From Cylicocyclus nassatus (Eukaryota; Nematoda; Chromadorea; Rhabditida; Strongylidae), in the NCBI GenBank assembly GCA_958299035.1, contig CATQJL010000316.1:17523676-17587675 (forward strand): a stretch of DNA of 64,000 nt, read 5' to 3'. The notes under the pieces were generated by a model that was given only the letters and a program-made list of their open reading frames with translations, was not told the DNA's origin and did not search any database. Positions 12,010 to 23,437 of this stretch are shown here, piece by piece. The first letter of the stretch is position 1. The number at the start of each line of letters is the position of its first letter. The position numbers and the translations under genes were made by a program.

Positions 12010-15000
12010 CGGCAAAGTTTTTACGTACTCTTTGCTTATTTTCCTTGTTGGTGGTTCCTTTGGTTGAGAGAATTGGCTTGGCGCCTCCGAAGATTGATTC
12101 CTGAACTGCTCTTGGGGCTGAGAATCAGTGAAGAATCCTTGCCCTGCCCTGAGTGGCTCAGGTGTATACGTAGGTTCCGCTTTGGTTTTGAGCTGTAACT
12201 GCTTCTTCGAATAAAAAAACGAATAAGATAACATAACATACCAAACGTTCCGCCTCCTCTGCTCTGCGCCGTGGCTCTTCGGTGTATTGCGCAAACGTTT
12301 GCCGTGAATCATGACCGTGGAACAATTCTTAATCAGATGCATAAAACACTTTAAAGATGCAGAAACATAATTGACCAACAATGCAAGGAAAAGGCTACTA
12401 GGTAGATGCTGATTTGAGCACTTTCTGTCAGGTCATGAGACTTTGCAGTAAATTTCAGGAAAGTACCCTACCGAGTTATTTCTTTGCTACTACTACATTG
12501 GAAAGGCATAACCAATCCTTTTACTAATCTGCTGCATAAGTTCTGTCCGATTTTTTTTGTCTTTTGCCTGAAGCAGCCGTCCTAGAAGATTTTCACACAC
12601 ACTGCGATGATATTCGTACCATTAGAAAGCGCTTTTCTCGCTCTTTCTAACATATAGCATTTTATGTATGAAGCTGAATGTCTGCTTGTGTGTGTGTCTG
12701 TACGTATGTTCCGAATAGAAATTTTTATTTCTGAACCGATCCGGACCAAACTTGGCACACATACACTTCGGGATCCGGCGGGTGTCATAGGCTACTTTTC
12801 GTCATCGACCGGTATCGATTTTATCGGTTTTTATTGATTTTTTGCAAAGTTTGAGCTACGGGGCTGGAGTTGGTACGGGGGGTAGTCGATCATGCTTATT
12901 ACGATTACAATATTAGTTTTTGAAAACGTCCATTACTTGTATCGATTTTATCGATTTTTTGTAAAGTTTGACCTGTGGGGCTGGGATTTGGCACAGGAAG
13001 GTAATCAAGCATGCTGATTACCAATACATTATTAGTTTTTAGAATCACTTACAACTTTTATCGATTTTATAGATTTTTTTGCAAATTTTGAGCTACGGGA
13101 CTGGGGGGCACAGGGGATACGTGAGCATGTTGATTACTAACACAGCGGGAATAGGGAATTGCATGTAGAAGTGGGCGTAGGGAAAGATTTTACAGGGATA
13201 GGGATGGGAGCTTTATCGTATTGTTTTGACAGGGCCGAGGAGAGCCGGGTAAGCCAGCTGTTGCGAATACGATATTAGTTTTAGAATTGCCTGTAATTGG
13301 CATATAGAAGTGGACACAGGGAAAGGTTGTACAGGGATAAGAATTAAACCTCTATCATAGTGTTTTGACAGGGCCTGGCGGAGCCGGGTAAGCCAGTTAG
13401 TCTTTTAAAAGTCTAACAGATTGCAGGCTTATGATCCCCACATGGTCAAGTTCTCAGTTGAGAAAATTTTCTTGCGAGAAAATCTCCACAACATGCTCTC
13501 CAAGTCAAGTCTTTGTATAGTTTACGGAATAAGGGTAAAACAGTCTAATATATGCACAAACTCACTTTTATGTAAAAAACGTCTTGCTAATAAAACTTGT
13601 TTTCGAAGAATAGTCATTTTTACAAAAGTTTACAAGCAATAATTTTCCGTGAACAAAGACTATTGATGAGTTGTTGCAGGTGCTAGAGTAAAGCAAGAGC
13701 TAGCAGAGCCCAGCTAACAGTTACTTTTCACCTCTCGCGGCAAGTGTAAAATTTTTTGATTCAAAAGTTGACATTCATGCATGTACTGAAACGATTGAAA
13801 AACAGCTTGATTTTCATTCGGTCAAAAATATCTCTCGGCGCCGACGACCTTATGAGCATTTTTAACCTGTGGAATAATCTAGCGAAATTTTCTCCATCTA
13901 CCCATTGCTACTTAATATGCCTGTAGTTCTCATAAGGGAGCATTGCCATGCCCAAAAAAGACAGGTCTAAAGAAAAACGTCGCAGTGTTTTTGAGTTCTT
14001 GCTTCTTCACAGAGTTTCTCGCAAGTACTACTTTTTTATGATAGCCAAAAAACTGCTCAACGTATAGGACTAAGATTATGAAGAAAAAGTTGCCTTGAAA
14101 GAAGTTATGATGATTTGAATTCGAAACTTAAAATCAAACAAAACTTATGCAGCCGCCTGATATGTATTAGGTTGGTCCGAAAGTTTGTTCGCACCATTTT
14201 CAAAAAATCGTAACTTCCTTCCCTCACAATGATTTTGCACAATTTAAATTCTATTAGAAAGCGTAAAGCATGTAGTTTCCGATAGTCCCCTGGTTACTTT
14301 CCAGCATGTTCAGATTGCAGAGATAAAAATGAAAGAACGAAAACATCCGAAATCCGGAATTTTTGAGAAACAATTCCAAAAATCTAGAAACTGCGCGATA
14401 AAATCCAGAAAAGCCATTATCCTAATTTTTCTTATATTTGATTACTAACTGAGTTAAGTTTGTGCTGATTGAGCTCTTCTTTCAAAAGTTATGATTTTTT
14501 GAAAAAAAATGCCGAAAAACCAATTTCTTAGGAATTCTTAGGAAAGTGATTTTTCGGAATTTTTTTCAAAAAATCATAACTTTTGAAAGAAGAGCTTGAT
14601 CAGCACAAACCTAACTCAGTTAGTAATCAAATATAAGAAAAATTAGGATAATGGCTTTTCTGGATTTTATCGCGCAGTTTCCAGATTTTTGGAATTGTTT
14701 CTCAAAAATTCCGAATTTCGGATGTTTTCGTTCTTTCATTTTTATCTCTGCCACCTGAGCATGTCGGAAACTCCCCAGGAAGCCTTTGGAAACTAAATGC
14801 TTCACGCTTTCAGACAAAATTTGAACTGCGCAAAATCATTGTGAGGGAAGGAAGTTATGATTTTTGAAAATGGTGCGAACGAACTTTCGGACCAACCTAA
14901 TATATGATATGTTACTATCTAAGAAAATTGAATACTTCTTCCCTCTTTCTCTTCTCATCTTGAGGAGCGTAGCTGAACTATCTGAGCATAAAAGCAACAA

Positions 15001-17217
15001 AACTGAACGCCAAAAGAGACAAATCATTCAGTTGTTGCAAATTTCTTAAAGGCAGCGTACACCCAAAATCTAAGTTGTCTAATTTTCTAGATTACACCGT
15101 GTATATACTGGGCCCAGAAGAAGACCAACTGCGTTGGTCCGGTCTCCCAATGTTGCTTCTGAGCGGAGAAAACCCCCCTCAATTTTCTTTCACTCCGTCC
15201 CTTTTCTTTCGCTCCGCCTCCTCCGAACGAGTCCATAACAGCGTAAGCTGCAATTGCAGTTGCAGTTGCTGTTGCAACATCTGTTGCATTTGTTTTGGGT
15301 GTACGCTGCCTTTAACGCTTTTTGAGAAAAAAGAGTATGTGCATGTTAGGCTGAGAGGTCTGTTAGGATTCTTTCAGATCACGTCGCAGTAGGGAGAGAC
15401 AATGCACGCCATGCCTGCGGCACAGGAGGCATTCTTTGCTGTCTGATGCGTACTCTAAGGACACCCAGAAGAACAAACACTAGTTGCCATTGGAGCCCGT
15501 AAAAGCGCTATGGATGATTTGCGAATTTTTTGCTCTGCGGCGGAGTGTTATGGTTGAGTTTATAAGGGCCTACACAGTGATTCTGCGTCTTACAAGGGAA
15601 CGTATTGGTTCCCGTGGCCTTTTGAGATGAATCGTACATTATCACGCTCGTCTTGGAACGCTGATTCCGAATCTGACTTCCGTTTCTGCTAACTGTCTCT
15701 TCAAAAGAAGGTATGAAGGATGCAGACGTCGCTCAGGAGATACCGTCGAGGATGCCTAACTTTAAAAAAAAACTTGAATGAGGCAGTGTAAAACTGAAAA
15801 ACACAAAAAGACTCGAACCTAAACCTGCGTTAACTTGTGAGGTTATCGCCTAGCCACAACACCACGTCATAGCGGCGGTTTTGGCATTCCGAGTATCTCC
15901 TTTAGCGCAAAAAATCCTTCGTAACCTTTTTTTCAGGGGAAACGATTAGCAAAACGGAAGTCAGATTTGGAATTAGCGCTCGAAGACGAGTGTCGTGGAT
16001 ACATCTCATCTCAAAAGGCAATGGACACCTAGTATCGTTCCCTTGTTAGCCTCAGCGGGAATTGTTCCAATGGTCCACATATAGAATAAAGAGTCTGGGA
16101 AAAAGTTTGCTTTCGCCGTTTTTGCTCCTCATAAGTTGATTTTCGCAACCAACGTAACGGAAGAGCCAGGTAAGCGAAGATGCTATGAAATTATTTTTTG
16201 TCTTGACACCGCCTCATGCTCGCTAGTGCATAGCTTTACAGAAAGCCAGTTCATCTAGCTATAAGGAGCCTCACAGAAAACAACAGTCTTCAATTTTATA
16301 AGCCTTTTGTTTATCCTCTCCTATTTCTAAGTAATAGAATCCTTCAGACCTTTGCAAGCTAATTACAATAATCCTCAGTCAGCTGTGCAATATGACGGCA
16401 TTAATACGCAAGTCACTGAGGTGATAAACACAAAACAGCTCAACAATCTAACCTTGGAGTACACCTTTGAGAACTCATTACATGATAAGGTTACCTTGAG
16501 GCAGATGTTGCTTTAGTTGCACAGCTGCATCACTCAGCGTTTCTTTTGCCTTGATGACGAATCCTAAAAGAAATAAAACTATTATTTCTTAATCAATAGA
16601 AATGATTTGCTAACTTTGGCTGGCGACAACTGATATTGATGACTTTCTATAAATAATGTTACCCGAAAGTGATTATCTATTAAGAGCACAAAATGCAGTT
16701 ATTAACTACTTTGTATGAGTGCCTATTACCCTGTTCCATCTGCGACAATTGGTGTACACGGCAGTAACTCACTTATGGGATTAACGCACAATTTTGAGGC
16801 AAGGAGGCAACTTACCACCCATATATTCTTCAGCTTCTTTCAAAAGATCAGCGCTGTGCTTCACCGGTTCTGCGACATCGTTCTCTTCTCCTTTTTTGAA
16901 CTGTAAGATAAGAACGGGTCTAAGACTTGTTCTTACAAAAAACTGAACCTTCGACATATTGCGAGATGTTGGTTCTACAGCAACAATATCTGGTTCATGT
17001 TCGTTCTAGCATGATCTTGGTCAAAACTCACTTTCTTCTCTTTCTTTTCCTCCTTCTCCTTGTTTTTCTCTAACATATGGAAGAAAAGTACCAGAAACAG
17101 TATAGCAGCTGAGCTTAGTAATATCCTTGTGAAAAACGAGAATACCATGAACTGTTCTTTCGGCGGACATTCTTCCCACTCATCTGGATCATAACCCAAA
17201 CTGGCATCAAAAACCAT
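12010..17217 (-). CDS. Small single-pass membrane protein gene, five exons
   Basis: Minus-strand exons are 17217-17032, 16900-16816, 16563-16495, 12327-12242 and 12204-12010; every junction closes in phase. The start ATG at 17217-17215 lies six bases after an acceptor TTATCAG, which suits spliced-leader trans-splicing. The N-terminus is short and acidic (GYDPDEWEECPPKEQF), then one membrane segment around residues 26-48 (ILLSSAAILFLVLFF), then a Lys/Glu-rich stretch and an amphipathic Ala/Lys/Glu region (HSADLLKEAEEYMG, AKETLSDAAVQLKQ). The last two exons add a charged helix (EEPRRRAEEAERL) and a Gln/Pro/Ser-rich tail. Introns of 115, 252, 4167 and 37 nt separate them; the large one holds the Helitron-like, mariner-like and Tc5-like insertions. 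The exon at 10218-10317 may be its 3' end. I do not recognise the family. An alternative last exon at 16415-16375 would give a shorter 126-residue product. Confidence 0.65.
12660..13400 (+). mobile_element. Helitron-like non-autonomous element, copy H1
   Basis: It starts with a degenerate TTTTATGTATGAAGCTGAA (family consensus TCTTATATATAAAGCTGAA), followed by a GT/CTGT-rich stretch and the family block CCGATCCGGACCAAACTTGG. It ends in GGAGCCGGGTAAGCCAGTTAG. The host bases are A before and T after. Inside are about three diverged units of the ATCGAT-rich module (TTTATCGATTTT, GGGGCTGG, GGCACAGG, GAGCATG). No Rep/helicase coding is present. The terminal CTAG has mutated to TTAG, so this copy looks old. 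Confidence 0.8.
13401..14166. other. No supported gene (within the large intron)
   Basis: No exon or repeat was recognised between the Helitron-like copy and the mariner-type MITE. It lies in the 4.2-kb intron of the minus-strand gene. Confidence 0.4.
14167..14900. mobile_element. Mariner-type fold-back MITE, TTAGGTTGGTCCGAAAG ends
   Basis: Terminal TTAGGTTGGTCCGAAAGTTT at the left is mirrored at the right, and both ends are flanked by TA. The arms are long: a block from about 14310 to 14500 (with TTTATCTCTG in reverse, GAATTTTTGAGAAACAATTCC and GCGCGATAAAATCC) is mirrored at 14560-14750 with few differences, so almost the whole element is one palindrome centred near 14530. No transposase coding remains. 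Confidence 0.9.
14901..15592. other. No supported gene
   Basis: An open plus-strand frame at 15075-15392 contains a short Cys run (CNCSCSCCCNICCICFGC) that comes from a GTTGCA/GCAGTT low-complexity repeat at 15245-15295. I do not treat it as a gene. Confidence 0.35.
15593..16045. mobile_element. Tc5-like MITE with tRNA-like core
   Basis: The ends are CAAGGGAACG at the left and its complement at the right. Both are flanked by the trinucleotide TTA (15590-15592 and 16046-16048), matching the TNA target of Tc4/Tc5 elements. The arms cover about 15593-15735 and 15917-16045. They share the block TTGGAACGCTGATTCC with the terminal repeats of the larger element at 40268-43038, so the two are related. 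A tRNA-like segment sits in the loop. No coding sequence is present. Confidence 0.85.
15806..15870 (-). other. tRNA-like A-box/B-box segment inside MITE
   Basis: On the minus strand a TGGTGTTGTGGCTAGGCG block resembles a tRNA A box and D arm, and GGTTCGAGTC about 30 bases downstream matches the B box. The T and acceptor stems do not pair well, so this is a degenerate tRNA-derived segment rather than a working tRNA gene. Confidence 0.5.
16375..16415 (-). CDS. Alternative terminal exon (weak)
   Basis: After the acceptor TTATCACCTCAG this segment accepts the phase-1 end of the exon at 16495-16563 and reads 13 codons (VTCVLMPSYCTAD) to a TGA. It would end the membrane protein early. No AATAAA was seen downstream. 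The longer model through 12327 has more protein-like sequence, so I regard this as the weaker choice or an alternative isoform. Confidence 0.25.
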
Positions 17218-17870
17218 TCGCACCTGATAATCTTAGAGTAATTTATATATTGCACATAGCAACAAACATGACACGTATTTAAAATGGTGAAAAATCTAAT
17301 AAATTAGAGTGAAGGAGACATCAATGCTGGCAAATTGATGGTGTGGGAACAAGCGCATAGGCCAATCAAAACTACCCACTTTGAACGCAGTTTTGAGTGG
17401 CTTAGTGCGCTTGTTCCCATGCCATTAGACAATTTGAAAATCTGTATGTATAGGAGCTATGTAATGAATGCAGTCTGATACCACCAGCACCCATGGAAAA
17501 AAGTGATGAATATTTATATTATAATTTATCATATATATATATCCTATATAACCCACACATCTTCACTTTTGACACAATCGCAAGACTGTCATGAGCAACT
17601 TGTCGCATTGACACTTCGTTAATACGGCGAATTTCGCATAACAATTAGATTTACCGAGTAAGGAGGGATTTTTATGAACATTGTATTGCTACTGAAAGCC
17701 GAACGCATGGACCCCGCTTGGGAGAAAACACAGCTTAAAAGAAGTTTTTATAACCTGATGCTCCGAACTTCTGAATTCCACATTGTCTATCTACTCTCAA
17801 GAGTTCCTCTATTATATACGTGTTGAGCAGGAGCCCAGCCATTTTGGAAAATACTTTTTACCTTTTTCAG
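17218..17870. other. Intergenic; possible divergent promoter region
   Basis: This lies between the minus-strand start at 17217 and the plus-strand receptor pseudogene. It contains an AT-rich TATATATATATCC run near 17530. A 21-base region near 17342 (TGTGGGAACAAGCGC) recurs inverted near 17405 (GCGCTTGTTCCCATG), making a small inverted repeat. No coding exon was found. Confidence 0.35.
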
Positions 17871-18012
17871 GTTTTACGACTTCTTCACGGCCGCTTCGGT
17901 GTGTCTTGGTGGGATACTGAGCTGTAGAATAGTCAACAGTGGATCAGTGCAAAACAACATTTGATAAAGGCGAACTTGTTGCAAGTTGCAGTCAAACTTT
18001 GCATTGATAGTG
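17871..18012 (+). pseudogene. GPS exon relic
   Basis: After an acceptor CCTTTTTCAG the frame reads HGRFGVSWWDTEL and then meets TAG. In the intact gene the same place reads HGHFRVTWWDTELLEW. The exon is 142 nt long where the intact one is 150, so it is frameshifted. The sequence around the cleavage site is rearranged (QCKTTFDKGELVASCSQ, then a shift into FALIV), so the HLT triad is lost. The donor GTG|GTAAATA is still present. Confidence 0.85.
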
Positions 18013-18081
18013 GTAAATACTCCCTGCCTTTTAGTGAAGCACTGAATATGTATTTGAACCTTTCTAATCACAGTAAAGTTA

Positions 18082-19047
18082 TTAGGTCGTTTCATAAGTT
18101 CGTAGACTTTTTATTTTTGTCGCCGTTTTTCGATGAAGCGGTTCGTTTACGGCAAAGTACCTATACCATTGAAAAGAGAAAATCTTGCTCTACAAGAACT
18201 GTTGTTCGTTTTTGGAGCAAACTTGAATCCCCTTCTTTTACGACTTATCAAAGCAAGATTTTTTGAGAGGCAAAAATTGGCGATTGCGGCAACTGCAACT
18301 TTCGACCCGTATACGGAGCCACAAGTGGGAATTTTTCGTCTGAAGTTGTTATGAGTGATGAGAAACAACTGTTTGTGGTACTACGGTGCATATAAAAGTA
18401 GTCTCCATATCCAAAGAGAGGCTATAAAGAAAGAAGCGCACGTTTACCATGTGTGTAGATGTTTTGCGTTTGGCACAATTTTAAAAAGTTCCCACGTCAA
18501 AAATTTTTTTTGAGAAAGCGTAAAATGTTGGTCAGAGCTTGTACTCATACATCTACACCACTTAGAAAAACGCATCCATTCCTCAAGTTCCGATAGGAGG
18601 ACCGACACATTGTGTCGCTAAACAACGCGCCAAACTCAAGCGGCAGCAGTCAAAGACAACAAAACCATTGGGACCTTGTTCAAACGGTTCTATGCTATGG
18701 TTTCTATGGTTTTCTATGGTTCTACGGTTTGGCATGCTGCAAATTTGTCAGTGTTTCAGTCTTGCTTGCTACTATCCATCCCGCCTACCTATGACAGAAA
18801 CATCGTGCGGAATACGGACCAAATGCGGAAAGTGCAGTTGCCGCAATCGCCAATTTTTGCCTCTCAAAAAATTTTGCTTTGATAAGTCGTAAAAGGAGGG
18901 GATTCAAGTTTGCTCCAAAAACGAACAGCAGTTCTTGTAGAGCAAAATTTTCTCTTTTCATTGGTATAGGTATTTTGCGTAAACCAACCGCTTCATCGAA
19001 AAACGGCGACAAAAATAAAAAGTCGACGAACTTATGAAACGACCTAA
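18082..19047. mobile_element. Mariner-type fold-back MITE, TTAGGTCGTTTC ends
   Basis: The left end TTAGGTCGTTTCATAAGTTC is mirrored at the right, with TA on both sides. The arms are about 240 bp (18082-18320 against 18812-19047) and include a CAAAAATTGGCGATTGCGGC block and its complement. The middle has no recognisable coding sequence. It is inserted in the intron directly after the GPS exon relic. Confidence 0.9.
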
Positions 19048-19090
19048 TATTTTCACGCTATAGCAAACCGAGGAAATGGAATTTTGGTAG

Positions 19091-19785
19091 ATACAACCCT
19101 AAGGTTGATATATCTTCCAGGATAAAGCACTTAACAATCCACTGTTTACGACAAATCCCTCTATACTAGGCTACTTGGTGAACACCTTATCCATAGTATC
19201 ACTTTGTTTCTGACGGTCATGGCTGCTTCTGCTTAGCAAGTTCTTATTTTATCTTATCTTTACCATTTTTTCTAAAGATTCCGTGCCGGGCAAAGGATGC
19301 AGTATATTTGTTACAATAGCGTATGTGCTGCTTATGAAGTGAAATGGAAAGGCAGTTTGCTGGAAAACAAAATCGATTTTAGTTCTGTTCTGCTCACAAT
19401 CTTCAAAGCACTTCGGCTCATCAAAAAACTTGCTATTTTTACGGGTTCGTGCCTGAAAACATTTCAGCCATTATCTGCTACAATCATTTGCTTCCGTAGG
19501 ATCCTCAAACTTGTATAAATTCTTTCCTTTCCCTTTTTTATGACGCCTGTAAAGAAGCTTTACAACAGATATGGTTAGCTTCTGCTTGCAGTGCCCTCCT
19601 TTGCCACATCACTGCTGCTAGCCACGCAACGGAATTTTTCGAAAGAAAAGTCTTTTTGCTGGGTACGACTTGACTAGGTCCTCTAAGCCATCATCATACC
19701 GACAACTATCATGATCCTGATCGCTATATTCTGCACGGCGGTTATGTGTAAATTTCTTTTCAAAAATAGAAAATTTAGCAGATCG
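19091..19785 (+). pseudogene. TM1 to TM5 exon relics
   Basis: Four blocks match receptor exons. TM1 (19091-19235) aligns to the intact exon but needs a one-base shift after CTCTATACT and meets a TGA near its end; its donor is GC instead of GT. Block 19278-19339 keeps only the last third of the TM2 exon (GKGCSIFVTIAYVLLM). Block 19383-19495 is open (SSVLLTIFKALRL, 3 nt shorter than the intact copy). Block 19592-19785 ends SRS|GTTAGT as in the intact gene but has TAG and TAA stops between SFCWVRLD and AIIIPTT. Confidence 0.85.
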
Positions 19786-20929
19786 GTTAGTTCTAAAAAT
19801 AAATTTTGAAAGCATGAGGACTTTTGCAAAAATAATCAAGTACTTTCGTCAATAATAATAACATAGATGGCTGCTGCCCTTCATTAATTATCTGGGATTT
19901 TCGAAAAATTCACAGTGATATTCGCTCCTCTAATGTGCATGACATACGTACTATTTACGACTTGTTTATGGCGCAGCCCTATCACGGTCAAAAATTTACC
20001 TTTGTTCGAAATCTAGATTAGCTGGCTGGCAATTGCTTTTTCCTTGACTTATTGTTCTGCTCATCTACATCTCTACAACTGAGATTAAGGCATACCGACG
20101 TGATAGTCGCAATTATTGTTAAAGTTAAGGTCTGGAGCAGCTGGCCATTCCATAGAAATCACTCAGTTTGCTCACTAGAATCCCTGTTTTTCCTCCCTCC
20201 ACGATATATAACCAAAGGAAAATAAATTTACTACTTTTAGAGAAACTGAGGGATGTTTGGATTTACGAATGGGGTTGCGCAAAATTCTAATAGCAATATC
20301 AGATTGTGAGGAGCAAAGCCACTGAGTGTGCTGTATTTTGCAGACATCGTTTTTAAGCCAAGACCTAAGACGTACTTCACGCGATTCCAGTCGCTGCGCG
20401 AGTTGGCACTGCTACTATTACTAGTAGGAAACGCTCTTTTCTTAGTCCAGACTTGTTGCTTTTGCGAAAACTTGCAGCTATAGGCCTATGCACTTGAAAC
20501 CTGAGCACAATTCATCTAAAGCCATCGGGCAAATCGCCACATCGCGTAAATGCAGCGATTCGACGGAATCGTAGATGTATGCCTTAGGCTTAAGCAAAAT
20601 GAAAGCAGTGCCGATCATTAATGCTAAAGTCCACTGCTAAAGCCTCATCAAGTAAAGGAGAACAATAGGACTGGAATTGAAAAAGGCATGACTTTTAAAA
20701 CATCAGGTGTTATTCGTATATTGAAGAGAAGCACGTAAATGCATTGAACATAGTGTGTGATAAAAAGCATGACGTATGACTTGAGGATATAATGTTACTT
20801 GCTTGTCTCGTGTGCTTGTCTTGTTTCGAAAAACCGCCAACGAAGAAAAGCTGCTTGCATAACCATGACTATTATTTGAAAGAATACATTAAAGTCCTGA
20901 AAAACAGGGGTTGTGCTATCACTGTCCAC
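19786..20929. other. No supported gene (intron of the pseudogene)
   Basis: This should have contained the TM5-TM6 intron. No exon was recognised, including the TM6 exon sought by comparison with 50186-50266. Confidence 0.4.
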
Positions 20930-21110
20930 CAATTTCGTACCCAGGATTTCGGCGCGGGAGAGGGGGGGGGGGAGCCGACGACAAGATTTTTTTCTAGTGG
21001 GGGCGCGCAACGTCAGCCACGCATTCCGAATATTTGGTGTGCTTTCTAAAACTTTCGCGGGCTCATAAACCCAAAATTTCAGACGCCCTTTCCCCTTCGG
21101 TACGCCGCTG
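20930..21110. mobile_element. hAT-like G-rich MITE, diverged short copy
   Basis: The left edge (TTCGTACCCAGGATTTCGGC, then a G run) and right edge (CGGTACGCCGCTG, rc CAGCGGCGTACCG) match the ends of the element at 46113-46474. Internal blocks such as GCCACGCATTCCGAA and TTTCGCGGGC are shared with it. No clear target duplication is left. Confidence 0.6.
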
Positions 21111-21265
21111 GAATTTACGTTGCAGGTCCATCGTTGCGAAATTCGCTCAAATTCAGCGGCACCATCATTGCAGGGTATGCAAATCCAGTCTTTCGAGTCG
21201 CACCAAGGCAGTAAAGTGCAAGATGACTCGGCACACATACCGGAGATGGATGCTGTTTTCGAATA

Positions 21266-22036
21266 TAGTGTGGACCCCGGCCAGGTTCTCATATGTACCT
21301 CCGCAGCGCATACGCAGCGTGCGCACTATTGACGCTTCTCATCCCATATGAACGAAAAATAATTTTTAGACAAGATAGGAGTGAGACAAGAAGTGGAACC
21401 CTCTGTTCTCACCTCGAGAAAAGCTTAAGCAGAAAAAAAACGCGTCCACTTCCACGAACACTTGGTTTCTTGTCATTCTCATGCATACTAGTATAAAACT
21501 ACCACTGACGGGTGAAAATCGTAGAAATAGCGAAAAGAGGATTACTTTTTGAACGACTCTTCTGCAATCATTGAAAAACTAGAAGCATAAGCTGGAGAGC
21601 GTAATTATACAAGCTGAAGCTTCAGTGCCGCATTGAAAAGGAACCAAAAGATTTAGACAAAACAAACTTAATCGGATAGTTCGTTTCTATACAAAACAAA
21701 TTCGATCGAATAGATACGTTTGATCCGTGATAGAAACCCTGAAGAGAAATCTCTTTAAAATATACTTAATCGTTATTGCGGAGGAAAAAAACGAGAGCTT
21801 TTGAGGCAGAAGCTCGAGGCAGAAGCTCTCAAGACTTTTGAGGCTCGTAAAAACTTGTCATCATTAGTTGGTGTGATCCGTTTAACCCTGAAAGAAAGAG
21901 ATTACAGGAAAAACAAAGTTAATAAAGAGAGGAACGCATAGAAACCAATAGGTCCTGGGGCGAAAAGAGCACTGAAGGCATGCGCTGCGTTCGCGGCGCG
22001 GAGGTACATAAGGGAAGCTGGCCGGGGTCCACACTA
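21266..22036. mobile_element. TA-flanked inverted-repeat element, TAGTGTGGACCCCGGCC ends
   Basis: TAGTGTGGACCCCGGCCAGG at the left is mirrored at the right (complement of GGCCGGGGTCCACACTA). Similarity continues about 55 bp inward (TATGTACCTCCGC, CGCAGCG). TA flanks both ends, as for Tc1/mariner. The interior has no recognised transposase. Confidence 0.7.
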
Positions 22037-23437
22037 TAGCAAGAACGAAGTTACACGTAGTGTTTATAAAGAGTGTTTTTTCTTTCAAATTAAGTGGGAA
22101 AGAAATGTGGCAGTATTTGTTAGGTTGTTTACCCATAACTTTTTTCTCAAATAATGTAGCCTTTCATTCTCTGAGGTCATGCAAAGTGTGAAGTAAACTG
22201 CAAGTCTGCACAAACCGTTTCATTTATGAGAATGTGAAAGAAAAAAATTGCGCGTTTTTCAAGAACCCTTGAAAATCGAGGTTTCACGGGTTTTTTTGCA
22301 AACATGAAGGCGTACAAAGCTAATCGAACATATCAAAACGGAATCATAGACGGCATGTTGCTAGAATTTGACACATTAGAATTTGTTAGAAGTGAAATTC
22401 AAAGACAAATCAAGATAAGGCGCCTTTGAGAAGTGGACGATGTCAAATGGTCAAGCTTGGAGGACAATCTGTCAATAACCACGTTGCGAAACCTCAGAAT
22501 TCGCTAAAACTTTGCACAATAGGGTGACCCAATTACAAACACGAACATCATGGCTATTTGTCGCTAAAAATTTATTCCTTAGCCTTACGAAGGAGGCTTT
22601 TTCATGCAAAACAGGTCTCATTCCCGTAATCAGCATCGAGTAACTCTCAAAGGCCAAGTTTCAGCAAAGTCTGACGCAATCTAAAAATTTTCATTATACC
22701 GTAATCCTGCCATAAGATCGCAAAATTCGGCAAAAATGTCTGCATTTGCTGTTAATATCATAATCCTTGTATTGCCAGAAAATGAATGCGCTACGCTTAA
22801 AAAGGCAAAAGTTATATAAAAAGTTGCATTACTTATGTGCCAAACTAATATACACCTGATTAATATAAACTATCATGTTGAAGCAAATGCACAGCCAATC
22901 ACTTCATGCAAACTGGTATCAATTCATGATAGCAATTATGAAATTTACTGGCGGCTCTCACTTAAATTAGATTATGCAAACAAAAGTTAAAAAAGCGATC
23001 TTCCCTCTTCAAATTTTATTCCAGATGAGGGAACGAGACCAAACGATTTCGTCGAAACTCGGAACCTTTTCTTCGAGTAGCTGTTGATGTGCACGCCTTA
23101 GGCCACTTTCCTAGAAATCCTAAAGACTAAGGCACCGTCCACCCAATTGTGGATTCTTATTGATGCTGTATGTTAGCGGATCTCTTCACTAAATAATGGC
23201 CCAACTCCGCAGCAAAAGATGAATCTCAAACTGAAATAGCAGAGGACTCCCAGGTGGCTCCCATAAATGTAGGTGGCCTGAAGATACTGAGCTTGAGAGC
23301 GCGATTCACCTGTAGACAGAACTGCGAAAATCTGTCAATCATAATGAAGGGCGAAGTTATGATAACTTAGGATACGTTTATAGATCCCGTTTTGGACTTT
23401 TCTTCGAACTACCCACGTTGATAGGCGGAGCCATTTA
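22037..23437. other. No supported gene
   Basis: I recognised no exon, element end or structured repeat on either strand. Confidence 0.35.

Noticed and set aside
15245..15300. Cys-rich peptide
   Set aside because: The Cys run comes from a simple GTTGCA/GCAGTT repeat.
20795..21292. 165-codon minus-strand open frame
   Set aside because: It runs through the G-rich hAT-like MITE and into a terminal inverted repeat, so most of it is transposon sequence. Only the Cys-rich middle is kept, as a weak finding.
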